From Saccharothrix sp. NRRL B-16314 (GTDB taxonomy: Bacteria > Actinomycetota > Actinomycetes > Mycobacteriales > Pseudonocardiaceae): a DNA stretch of 64,000 nucleotides. The notes below the pieces were generated by a model. That model was not told where the DNA came from and ran no database searches. It was given only the letters and a program-made list of their open reading frames with translations. Numbering within the stretch: position 1 is the first letter of the stretch; each line of letters begins with the position of its first letter. Below are positions 17,799 to 25,294 of the stretch, piece after piece. The stretch is from NCBI RefSeq assembly GCF_000716595.1, contig NZ_JNXC01000002.1, forward strand, positions 186,001 through 250,000. The letters run 5' to 3'. The position numbers and the translations under genes are program-made.

Positions 17799-18407
17799 TC
17801 AGGGCACGATGTAGATGATGGCGAACAAGCCGATCCAGACGACGTCGACGAAGTGCCAGTAGTACGACACGACGATCGCGGAGGTTGCCTGCGCGGGCGT
17901 GAACTTGCTCAGCTTCGTGCGAACCAGCAGGTAGCCGAACGCGATCAGACCACCGATCACGTGCAGGCCGTGGAAGCCGGTCGTCAGGTAGAAGACGGTG
18001 CCGTAGGCCGAGGCCGGGATGGTCGTGCCCTCGCTGACGAGGGTCACGTACTCACCGGCCTGGCCGGCCACGAAGATCGCACCCATGATCAGCGTCACGA
18101 TGTACCAGCGACGCAGACCGAACACGTCACCCCGCTCGGCCGCGAACACGCCCCACTGGCACGTGAACGAGGAAGCCACCAGGATGATCGTGAAGAACAG
18201 TGCGTAAGGCACGTTCAGGTGGGTCGGCTCTGGTGGCCAGTGCCCCTCGTTCTGGGCCTTCACCGTGAAGAACATGGCGAAGAGCCCAGCGAAGAACATG
18301 AGCTCACTGGACAGCCAGACGATCGTGCCGACGCTGACCATGTTCGGTCGGTTCAGCGAGTGCACGCGCTGGCCGATGGAGGGCGCTGCCGTTGTCACAC
18401 GACGCAT
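17799..18407 (-). CDS. ctaE: Cytochrome c oxidase subunit III
   Basis: This 202-aa membrane protein has the five-helix core of haem-copper oxidase subunit III ([55 protein letters not shown]). It is the first gene of ctaE-qcrC-qcrA-qcrB, the conserved actinobacterial operon that reflects the bcc-aa3 supercomplex. Subunits II and IV are encoded 3 kb away (ctaC-ctaF); subunit I is not in the window. ATG 18407 is 83 bp from the divergent RraB-like gene. Confidence 0.96.
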   Translation of the reverse strand: MRRVTTAAPSIGQRVHSLNRPNMVSVGTIVWLSSELMFFAGLFAMFFTVKAQNEGHWPPEPTHLNVPYALFFTIILVASSFTCQWGVFAAERGDVFGLRRWYIVTLIMGAIFVAGQAGEYVTLVSEGTTIPASAYGTVFYLTTGFHGLHVIGGLIAFGYLLVRTKLSKFTPAQATSAIVVSYYWHFVDVVWIGLFAIIYIVP

Positions 18408-18490
18408 TATTGCTTGCAGGATTTCGCTCCGCCCATCGGGTCCGGGGCACGTCCGCAGGTCATCTGGGTCACACGCGCGGTGAGGACGTC

Positions 18491-18988
18491 ATGGGGTTGT
18501 TGAGCCGGTTGCGTGATCGCGTCGCACGGCGGGGTGTACGCGCACTGGAGATCGATTCACCGGGGCTGGCGGTGGTGGTCGAGGCGTTCGACCTCGCGGA
18601 GGCCGATTCGGCCGCGCTGGCCCGGTCGCCGGGGTGGCGGGCGGACCGGGACGCGGTGCTGCGGCACCACCTCGACCTGCCGCCTGACCAGGTGGAACGC
18701 GCGCGGGAGCTGCTCGCGCAGGACGGCTGGGAGCTGCGTTTCGAGGGGCGCTGGCACGCGTTGCGGGTGCAGCGGCTGGACGCGTTGCACTGCGCCCAGG
18801 AACGGGCCCGGATGGCGGGCCTGGCGCAGCGGCTGGGCGGTGACTGGATCGGGTGGGACGCACTGCAAGTCGCGGGGAGTGGGCCGGATAACATCTTCGT
18901 CACCTCGCACCCCGACCCGGAGGACCGCGCCGATGAGCACGCAGACGACCAGGATCCTGGTGTTCAGCCACCGCCCCGAGGTGCGTGA
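18491..18988 (+). CDS. RraB-like (ribonuclease E inhibitor-type) domain protein
   Basis: This 165-aa soluble protein is not confidently named. By eye it follows the RraB layout: a helix-turn segment LRHHLDLPPDQVERARELLAQDGWEL resembles the HHLSADDLETLEK...LGYEV part of E. coli RraB, and ARMAGLAQRLGGDWIGWDAL resembles LMTLAEKFDVEYDGWG. If correct it may bind or inhibit an RNase E-like enzyme, but that is inference. ATG 18491 has GAGG eight nt upstream. Its last 56 nt overlap the next gene in another frame. It is divergent from ctaE. Confidence 0.65.
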   Translation: MGLLSRLRDRVARRGVRALEIDSPGLAVVVEAFDLAEADSAALARSPGWRADRDAVLRHHLDLPPDQVERARELLAQDGWELRFEGRWHALRVQRLDALHCAQERARMAGLAQRLGGDWIGWDALQVAGSGPDNIFVTSHPDPEDRADEHADDQDPGVQPPPRGA

Positions 18989-19343
18989 GACGATCATCAC
19001 TGCCGTGGGCCGCCGTCCCGCGCCCGACCTGGGTCGCGTCGACTACGTCGAGGTGGGTTCCGTCGCCGACGTCCTGTACGAGATGGACCGGGGTGGCGTC
19101 GAGCTGGCGATCCTGGACGGCGAGGCGCAGCCGACCGGCGGCATGGGCCTGTCCCGGCAGCTGAAGAACGAGATCACCGACTGCCCGCCGATCGTGGTGG
19201 CGGTGCGCCGCAAGGACGACCGGTGGCTGGCGACGTGGTCCCAGGCGGACGCGGTGCTGGTGCACCCGCTCGACCCGCTGGCCGCCGCCGAGACCGTGGC
19301 CGAGGTGCTGCGCTCGACGGTGCTGCCGGTCGTCCGGGGCTGA
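18933..19343 (+). CDS. Stand-alone receiver-like (response-regulator) domain protein
   Basis: This 136-aa protein has the alternating fold of a REC domain and no output domain. The strand ILVFSHRPE replaces the usual acidic pair. The presumed phospho-acceptor strand is ELAILDGEAQP (Asp near 54). The C-terminal positions are altered (IVVAVRRKDDRW, ADAVLVHPLDP instead of a clear Lys). It may therefore be a pseudo-receiver. Start ATG 18933 lies inside the RraB-like gene, with GGAGG 11 nt upstream, so the two are probably coupled. It ends 7 bp before trpD. Confidence 0.75.
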   Translation: MSTQTTRILVFSHRPEVRETIITAVGRRPAPDLGRVDYVEVGSVADVLYEMDRGGVELAILDGEAQPTGGMGLSRQLKNEITDCPPIVVAVRRKDDRWLATWSQADAVLVHPLDPLAAAETVAEVLRSTVLPVVRG

Positions 19344-19350
19344 GGACGCT

Positions 19351-20406
19351 GTGGAGCAGCGCACCTGGCCGCTACTGCTGAACCGGCTCATCGACCGGGT
19401 CGACCTGTCCCAGGACGACACGGCCTGGGCCATGGACCAAGTGATGTCCGGCGCCGCCACCCCGGCCCAGATCGCCGCGTTCGCGGTGGCGCTGCGGGCG
19501 AAGGGCGAGACGCCCGAAGAGGTCGACGGCATCGCGACGATGATGCTCAGCCACGCCCGCCGGTTCACCGTCGAAGGACGTGCCGCGGACATCGTCGGCA
19601 CGGGTGGTGACAACTCCGGGTCGGTGAACATCTCGACCATGGCGGCGATCGTCACGGCCGCCGCAGGCGTGCCCGTGGTGAAGCACGGCAACCGCGCGGC
19701 GTCGTCGCAGTGCGGCACGGCGGACGTGCTGGAGGAGTTGGGCGTGGCCATCGGGCTGCCGCCGCTGGGCGTGCAGCAGACCGTGGCGGAGCTGGGCATC
19801 GGCTTCTGCTTCGCCCGGGTGTTCCACCCCGGTTTCCGGCACGCGGGCCCGCCCCGGGCGGAGATCGGCATCCCGACCACGTTCAACCTGCTCGGGCCGC
19901 TGACCAACCCGGCGCAGCCGAAGGTCGGCCTGGTCGGGTGCGCGCGGGTGGCGTTCGCCCCGCTGGTCGCGGGGGTCTTCGCGCGTCGGGGCAACACGAC
20001 GCTGGTCGTGCGCGGTGACGACGGGATGGACGAGATCACCACGACCACCACCACGTCGGTGTGGGTGGTGGACGGCGGCGAGGTGCGGACGGACCGGATC
20101 GACCCGTCGGCGCTCGGTATCGCCCCGGCGCTGCCCGAGGACCTCAAGGGCGGTGACGCCTCGTTCAACGCGGAGGTCGTGCGCGGTCTGGTGGCCGGGA
20201 AGCCGGGTGCGGTGCGGGACGCGGTGCTGCTCAACGCGGCCGGCGCCCTGGCGACGCACATCGGGCTGTCCGGTGACCTGCACGCGGACCTCGCGAACGC
20301 GATGGGCCGGGCCGCCGAGGCGATCGACTCCGGCGCGGCGTCCGACCTGCTGCGGAAGTGGGCCGCGCGCTCGACCGAGCTGATGGCGACCCTCTCGGAC
20401 GCCTGA
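19351..20406 (+). CDS. trpD: Anthranilate phosphoribosyltransferase
   Basis: TrpD (351 aa) transfers phosphoribose from PRPP to anthranilate in tryptophan synthesis. The PRPP-binding GTGGDNSGSVNIST, the KHGNRAASS motif, and the metal-site GDDGMDEI are all present. The enzyme has the usual dimeric fold length. GTG 19351 follows the receiver-like gene by 7 bp. Other trp genes are not in the window; the lone trpD beside ctaE is the same arrangement as in mycobacteria. Confidence 0.96.
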   Translation: MEQRTWPLLLNRLIDRVDLSQDDTAWAMDQVMSGAATPAQIAAFAVALRAKGETPEEVDGIATMMLSHARRFTVEGRAADIVGTGGDNSGSVNISTMAAIVTAAAGVPVVKHGNRAASSQCGTADVLEELGVAIGLPPLGVQQTVAELGIGFCFARVFHPGFRHAGPPRAEIGIPTTFNLLGPLTNPAQPKVGLVGCARVAFAPLVAGVFARRGNTTLVVRGDDGMDEITTTTTTSVWVVDGGEVRTDRIDPSALGIAPALPEDLKGGDASFNAEVVRGLVAGKPGAVRDAVLLNAAGALATHIGLSGDLHADLANAMGRAAEAIDSGAASDLLRKWAARSTELMATLSDA

Positions 20407-20410
20407 CCGC

Positions 20411-20481
20411 CACACCGACCACCGGCTCCGGTGTGACCGCGCCGCTGTGCACAATCCGCGGGGCGGGCCCCGCTGTGCACA
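20411..20481. promoter_or_regulatory. Hairpin plus paired TGTGCACA palindromes between trpD and the acyltransferase gene
   Basis: CACACCG/CGGTGTG (20411-20417, 20429-20435) forms a weak stem just after trpD. Downstream, two copies of the self-palindromic octamer TGTGCACA (20446-20453 and 20474-20481) flank a GCGGGG/CCCCGC stem (20458-20463, 20468-20473). The whole could be a cruciform, a terminator or a dimeric operator site ahead of the next gene. Confidence 0.5.
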
Positions 20482-20554
20482 CCCCTCGGTACCAGGTCGG
20501 AGACGACGGCCACCTTTTCACCACGGGGTAACGGCGGCCGGTCATGCTGTGACC

Positions 20555-21220
20555 ATGCTCTACACGGTGATGAAGCGAGTGGTGGCGCCCACGGCGCGGC
20601 TGGTCTACCGGCCGACCGTCGAGGGCCTGGAGAACGTCCCCGCCGACGGTCCGGTGATCCTGGCCCCGAACCACCTGTCGTTCATCGACAGCATCGTCAT
20701 CCCGATGGTCGTACCGCGCCGCGTCTCGTTCCTCGCCAAGGCCGAGTACTTCGAGGGCAAGGGCGTCAAGGGAGCCCTCTCCCGGTACTTCTTCGGCTCC
20801 CTGGGCCACGTTCCCGTCCGCCGCGGCCTCGGCAGGGCCGCCAGGGCGTCCCTGGACACCGCCACGGGCATCCTGGCCGAAGGCGGCGCGTTCGCCATCT
20901 ACCCCGAGGGCACGCGCTCGCTGGACGGCCGGCTGCACCGCGGTCGCACGGGCGTCGCGCGGATGGCGCTGGAGTCCGGCGCACCCGTCGTCCCGGTCGG
21001 CCTCATCGGCACCGACAAGATGCAGCCCGTGGACAGCAAGGTCCCGCGCATCCGCCCGGTCACCATCCGGTTCGGCGCGCCGCTCCGCTTCGACCGCTAC
21101 GCGGGCATGCACGAGTCGCTGCCGGTGCTCCGCTCGGTCACCGACGAGATCGTCTACCGCATCCTGGAGCTGTCCGGCCAGGAGTACGTGGACACCTACC
21201 AGACCTCGAACGCGGCCTGA
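20555..21220 (+). CDS. 1-acyl-sn-glycerol-3-phosphate acyltransferase family protein
   Basis: This PlsC-type acyltransferase (221 aa) has the catalytic NHLSFID motif (H-x4-D) near residue 40 and the substrate motif YPEGTRS near 114. The hydrophobic N-terminus suggests peripheral membrane attachment. It transfers a fatty-acyl group to a lysophospholipid or related acceptor; the exact acceptor is not clear. ATG 20555 opens the conserved part; upstream in-frame sequence is non-conserved and overlaps the TGTGCACA region. It is convergent with ctaF across a strong hairpin. Confidence 0.88.
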   Translation: MLYTVMKRVVAPTARLVYRPTVEGLENVPADGPVILAPNHLSFIDSIVIPMVVPRRVSFLAKAEYFEGKGVKGALSRYFFGSLGHVPVRRGLGRAARASLDTATGILAEGGAFAIYPEGTRSLDGRLHRGRTGVARMALESGAPVVPVGLIGTDKMQPVDSKVPRIRPVTIRFGAPLRFDRYAGMHESLPVLRSVTDEIVYRILELSGQEYVDTYQTSNAA

Positions 21221-21235
21221 CCCCGGGAACGAAAA

Positions 21236-21263
21236 CGGGGGCCACCCCGAAAGGTGGCCCCCG
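21236..21263. terminator. Bidirectional terminator between acyltransferase and ctaF
   Basis: CGGGGGCCACC pairs perfectly with GGTGGCCCCCG across a 6-nt loop (CCGAAA). AAAA precedes it on the plus strand, which gives a T-run for minus-strand transcripts from ctaC-ctaF. Confidence 0.85.
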
Positions 21264-21276
21264 TCGAAAGTCGACG

Positions 21277-21693
21277 TCAGTCGTGGTCCGGACCGGTGTG
21301 GTACTCGAACACCAGGCCGCCGACGGCGATCAGCACCATCACGACCGCGATCACCAGCAGCCAGATGTGCCAGAACGCCAACGCCAGGCCGGCCGTCGCG
21401 GCAGCCGCCGCCAGGCCGATCGGCCAGTAGCTGCCGGGGCTGAAGAAGCCCAGCTCGCCGGCGCCGTCGCTGACCTCGGCGTCCGCGTTGTCCTCGGGCC
21501 GCACCTCGATGCGCCGGGCGACGAACCGGAAGTACGTGCCGACGATCAGCGCCAACCCGCCGGACAGCGCGAGCGCCACCGTGCCGGTCGGCTCGACGAA
21601 GCCGGTGTCCGCCCACGTCCAGTAGCCGTACACGACGGCCATCAGGAACGAGAACGCCATCACCAAGTCAAAAATGCGTGCTTCGACCTTCAT
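21277..21693 (-). CDS. ctaF: Cytochrome c oxidase subunit IV (actinobacterial type)
   Basis: This 138-aa membrane protein has four predicted helices (about 7-27, 34-55, 87-104, 108-127). It matches the small actinobacterial subunit encoded directly after ctaC. It stabilises the aa3-type oxidase. ATG 21693 lies 12 bp after the ctaC stop, with AGGAGG upstream; the pair is one operon. Confidence 0.93.
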   Translation of the reverse strand: MKVEARIFDLVMAFSFLMAVVYGYWTWADTGFVEPTGTVALALSGGLALIVGTYFRFVARRIEVRPEDNADAEVSDGAGELGFFSPGSYWPIGLAAAAATAGLALAFWHIWLLVIAVVMVLIAVGGLVFEYHTGPDHD

Positions 21694-21705
21694 CGCAGCG
21701 TCCTC

Positions 21706-22638
21706 CTACTTCCCGCCGCCGGACGCCTCGCGGACGGTCCGGTCGGTGTCGAAGGGCCTGGTCGTCACGGCGTGCGGCGTGCACAGCTCGCCGCAGTCCA
21801 GCTCGGTCAGCGCCTGAGCGGCCGTGTACGGCTGCCCGGTCGCCGCGTTCGTCTGCTGCCGCAACTCGATGTAACGGTCGAAATCAGCCGACTCCAGCGC
21901 CCTGACCTCGAAGTTCATCACGGCGTGGTACACGCCGCACAGCTCGGCGCAGCGACCGACGAACGACCCGGTCCGGTCGATCTGGTCGATCTGGAACGAG
22001 TTGTCCTGGTTGTTCTTCTCCGGCTCGGGGAAGACGTCCCGCTTGAAGTGGAACTCCGGCACGTAGAACGAGTGGATGACGTCGGTCGACCGCAGGTTGA
22101 ACCGGATCGACTTGCCCTGCGGCACCACCAGGAGCGGGATCTCGCCGGACGAGCCGACGGTGCTCACGGGCAGGCTCGCGGCCTCGGTCTTGTACTGGGG
22201 GTACTGGAACTCCCAGTTCCACTGGAACGCGATCACGTCGACCGTGACGTCGGGCGCCTTGGACTTGTCCGTGACGTAGTTCTGCGTCACCGCCGTGAAG
22301 TAGAACAACACCGCGACGATGATCGTCGGAACGACCAGCAGCACGAGCTCCAGCGGCAGGTTGTAGGCGACCTGGCGGGGCAGCTCTTCGCTCTTCTTGC
22401 GGTGGAACGCCACCGACCAGAGGATCAAGCCCCACACGATCACGCCGACCGCGAGCGCCGCGACGACCGACCACGTCCACAGCTCGCGCATCGCCTCGGC
22501 CTGCGGCGTCACGGCCACCGGCCAGCCGAAGCGCAGCACCTCTTCCGTGGAGCAACCCGTGGCCCCGACGCCGACCAGGCCGACCAGCCCGCCGACCTTC
22601 GCCAGCCGGGCTGCCCTGGTGCCCTCCTTCAGGCCCAC
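21706..22638 (-). CDS. ctaC: Cytochrome c oxidase subunit II
   Basis: This 310-aa oxidase subunit accepts electrons at a binuclear CuA centre. Ligands are visible as H189 (VIHSFYVPEF), C230, E232, C234, H238 and M241 (CAELCGVYHAVM). Two membrane helices lie near 53-78 and 95-118. The signal ends in a lipobox-like GATGC (C29), so the mature protein may be lipidated, as in other actinobacteria. GTG 22638 has GGAGG about 9 nt upstream. It is divergent from asnB. Confidence 0.96.
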   Translation of the reverse strand: MGLKEGTRAARLAKVGGLVGLVGVGATGCSTEEVLRFGWPVAVTPQAEAMRELWTWSVVAALAVGVIVWGLILWSVAFHRKKSEELPRQVAYNLPLELVLLVVPTIIVAVLFYFTAVTQNYVTDKSKAPDVTVDVIAFQWNWEFQYPQYKTEAASLPVSTVGSSGEIPLLVVPQGKSIRFNLRSTDVIHSFYVPEFHFKRDVFPEPEKNNQDNSFQIDQIDRTGSFVGRCAELCGVYHAVMNFEVRALESADFDRYIELRQQTNAATGQPYTAAQALTELDCGELCTPHAVTTRPFDTDRTVREASGGGK

Positions 22639-22847
22639 TGCTCGCCGCCTCCTCGTTGCCTTCGACCGCTACTCACAAGCTCGCAGGCAGGGGTGCAATT
22701 CACCCCATGCCGGATCATGCGGGAGCGTAGCCCAGCGCACGGCGCGTCACCCCTCGGGGGCCGTACCCGCGCAGTGCAGTTTCGGTCACACACCCACCCC
22801 CCGGCATACTGGACTCTTCTCCACACGACACGAAGGGTGTTTACGGC

Positions 22848-24776
22848 GTGTGCGGCCTGGTAGGACTGGTTTGCCCTGGTGAGATCGAGGCCCAGCGGGC
22901 GCGCTCGGCGGTGGCTGGGGCACTGCGCTGCCAGCGGCACCGCGGCCCCGACGAGAGTGGCACCTGGCAGGGCGGTGAGGTCGTCTTCGGCTTCAACCGC
23001 CTGTCCATCATCGACATCGAGCACTCGCACCAACCCCTGCACTGGGGTCCGCACGACCAGCAGGGTCGGTACGCGATCCTGTTCAACGGCGAGATCTACA
23101 ACTACGTGGAGCTGCGCGCGGAGCTGACCAAGCAGTTCGGCGCGGTGTTCGCCACGGACGGCGACACCGAGACGATCGTGGCGGCCTACCACTACTGGGG
23201 CCCGGCCGCGGTCGGCCGGCTGCGCGGCATGTTCGCGTTCCTGATCTGGGACAAGGCGCGCCGGGTGGTGTTCGGCGCGCGCGACCCGTTCGGCATCAAG
23301 CCGCTGTACTACGCGGTCGGTCCGGGCGGTGTGGCGTTCTCCAGCGAGAAGAAGTCGGTGCTGGAGCTGGCGCCGACGATCGGCATCACGCCGAAGGTGG
23401 ACCTGAAGGCGCTCCAGCACTACCTGATCCTCCAGTACGTGCCGGAGCCGGAGTCGTTGCAGACCGGCGTCCACCGCATCGAGTCGGGCACGTCGTTCAC
23501 GGTCACGCCGGGTGGCAAGCCGGTGGTGGAGCGCTACTTCCCGGCCACGTTCCGGCCGCGCGCGGTGCGCGGCGACGCGGACGAGAACCGGCTGTACGAC
23601 GAGATCACCGAGGCGCTGCGCGACTCGGTTGCCAAGCACATGCGCGCGGACGTGACGGTCGGCTCGTTCCTGTCCGGCGGCATCGACTCGACCGTGGTCG
23701 CGGCGCTGGCCAAGGAGCACAACCCGGACCTGGTCACGTTCACCACGGGGTTCGAGCGGCAGGGCTACTCGGAGATCGACGTGGCCGCCGAGTCGGCCGC
23801 CGCGATCGGCGTGAAGCACGTGGTCCGGGCGGTGACGGCGCAGGAGATGATGGAGTCCCTGCCGCTGATCACCTGGTACCTGGACGACCCGGTGGCGGAC
23901 CCGGCGCTGGTGCCGCTGTGGTTCATCGCCCGCGAGGCTCGCCAGCACGTGAAGGTCGTGCTGTCGGGTGAGGGCGCGGACGAGCTGTTCGGCGGTTACA
24001 CGATCTACCGCGAGCCGCTGTCGCTGGCGCCGTTCGAGAAAGTGCCGGGCGCGCTGCGCAAGGCCATGGGCAAGGTGTCCACGAAGATCCCTCAGGGCGT
24101 GCGCGGCAAGGACCTGCTGCGGCGTGGCGCGCTCACGCTGGAGGAGCGCTACTACGGCAACGCCCGGATCTTCATGGACGACCAGGTCCAGCAGGTGCTG
24201 CGCACGTACAACCCCGAGGTGTCGCACAAGGACGTGACGGCGCACGTGTACCGGGAGTCCGAGGGCTGGGACCCGGTGACGCGGATGCAGCACGTCGACC
24301 TGTTCACGTGGCTGCGCGGCGACATCCTGGTCAAGGCCGACAAGATGACGATGGCGAACTCGCTCGAGCTGCGGGTTCCGTTCCTCGACCCGGAGGTGTT
24401 CCGGATCGCGTCGCAGGTGCCCTCGGAGCTGAAGCTCACGAAGGAGACCACCAAGCACGCGCTGCGCCGGGCGATCCGCGACATCGTGCCCGCGCACGTG
24501 CTGAACCGGCGCAAGCTGGGCTTCCCGGTGCCGATCCGGCACTGGCTGAAGGACGAGATGCACGACTGGGCGGTGGAGCACGTGCGCCAGTCGCAGACCG
24601 ACCAGTACATCGACAAGAACGCGGTGCTGCGGGTCATCGAAGAGCACCGGTCGGGTGTGGCGGACCACAGCCGGCGGATCTGGGCGCTGCTGGTGTTCAT
24701 GATCTGGCACGGGATCTTCGTGGAGGGCCGGATCCGCCCGGTCGTGCCCGAGCCGCACTACCCCGTCAAGCTCTGA
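22848..24776 (+). CDS. asnB: Asparagine synthetase (glutamine-hydrolysing)
   Basis: The 642-aa enzyme has an N-terminal Ntn glutaminase domain with nucleophile Cys2 (start codon then CGLVGLV) and RHRGPDES-like and NGEIYN motifs. The synthetase domain follows, with the PP-loop SFLSGGIDST near 272 and SGEGADELFGGY near 373. It makes asparagine from aspartate, glutamine and ATP. Mycobacterial asnB at this locus has also been linked to amidation of cell-wall diaminopimelate; that role is possible here but not shown. GTG 22848 is fixed by the required Cys2. The 3' end overlaps the convergent MerR gene by 19 bp. Confidence 0.95.
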   Translation: MCGLVGLVCPGEIEAQRARSAVAGALRCQRHRGPDESGTWQGGEVVFGFNRLSIIDIEHSHQPLHWGPHDQQGRYAILFNGEIYNYVELRAELTKQFGAVFATDGDTETIVAAYHYWGPAAVGRLRGMFAFLIWDKARRVVFGARDPFGIKPLYYAVGPGGVAFSSEKKSVLELAPTIGITPKVDLKALQHYLILQYVPEPESLQTGVHRIESGTSFTVTPGGKPVVERYFPATFRPRAVRGDADENRLYDEITEALRDSVAKHMRADVTVGSFLSGGIDSTVVAALAKEHNPDLVTFTTGFERQGYSEIDVAAESAAAIGVKHVVRAVTAQEMMESLPLITWYLDDPVADPALVPLWFIAREARQHVKVVLSGEGADELFGGYTIYREPLSLAPFEKVPGALRKAMGKVSTKIPQGVRGKDLLRRGALTLEERYYGNARIFMDDQVQQVLRTYNPEVSHKDVTAHVYRESEGWDPVTRMQHVDLFTWLRGDILVKADKMTMANSLELRVPFLDPEVFRIASQVPSELKLTKETTKHALRRAIRDIVPAHVLNRRKLGFPVPIRHWLKDEMHDWAVEHVRQSQTDQYIDKNAVLRVIEEHRSGVADHSRRIWALLVFMIWHGIFVEGRIRPVVPEPHYPVKL

Positions 24777-25213
24777 CGCTGTCCACTGCGAAGGCCCTCG
24801 ACACACGTGCCGAGGGCCTTCGCCGCGTCACCGACGACCTTGCCCTCCATGATCCGAGTCACGTCACCGACGAGCTTGGTCAGGTGCTCCTTGCTGCGGG
24901 TCAGCTGCTCGATCCGGGCCTCGATGGACGACAGTTCGCCGGTCAGCATCTCCAGCAGCGGAACGCAGCCCGCCTCGTCCTCGGGTAGCTGGACGTCCTG
25001 GTCGAACGCGTGCGCGAGCACCAGCCGGACCAGCCGGACGTTCAGGCCGGAGTTGATGAGGCAGCGGACGCTGCGCACGCGTTCCACATCGGACTCCTCG
25101 TAGACGCGGTAGCGGCTTTCCGTTCGCTGCGGCGTCAGCAGTCCGTGCTGGTCGTAGTAGCGCAGCATGCGCACCGTGGCGCCGGTCTTCTCCGCGAGCT
25201 CCCCGATCAGCAC
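24758..25213 (-). CDS. MerR-family transcriptional regulator
   Basis: This 151-aa protein has a MerR winged helix at the N-terminus (LIGELAEKTGATVRMLRYYDQHGLL and YRVYEESDVERV). A coiled-coil dimerisation helix follows (about 85-120). There is no Cys cluster for metal sensing, so it probably senses an organic effector. It is divergent from an MFS exporter with a MerR-type promoter between them, so it very likely controls that gene. Its 3' end contains the asnB terminator hairpin and overlaps asnB. Confidence 0.92.
   Translation of the reverse strand: MLIGELAEKTGATVRMLRYYDQHGLLTPQRTESRYRVYEESDVERVRSVRCLINSGLNVRLVRLVLAHAFDQDVQLPEDEAGCVPLLEMLTGELSSIEARIEQLTRSKEHLTKLVGDVTRIMEGKVVGDAAKALGTCVEGLRSGQRQSLTG
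24788..24823 (+). terminator. asnB terminator hairpin located inside the MerR coding end
   Basis: A perfect 13-bp stem GCGAAGGCCCTCG with a 10-nt loop lies 12 nt after the asnB stop. The same bases encode about residues 131-142 of the convergent MerR protein. Confidence 0.8.
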
Positions 25214-25255
25214 TTATTCCCACCCCTGCCGTAAAGAGCCTTCGATCACGCAACC

Positions 25256-25286
25256 TTGACCCTGACGTCAGTGTCACACTTTAGCG
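25256..25286 (+). promoter_or_regulatory. MerR-type promoter/operator for the MFS gene
   Basis: TTGACC (25256-25261) can serve as -35. The imperfect dyad GACCCTGA-CG-TCAGTGTC (25258-25275; one mismatch between arms) fills the spacer. A -10-like TTAGCG lies at 25281-25286, giving a 19-bp spacer. An over-long spacer carrying the dyad is the hallmark of MerR-controlled promoters. Confidence 0.7.
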
Positions 25287-25294
25287 TCGTCCCC

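Noticed and set aside
25256..25294. TTG start adding 13 residues to the MFS transporter
   Set aside because: It would start in the -35 hexamer of the MerR-type promoter and the added residues are not membrane-like.
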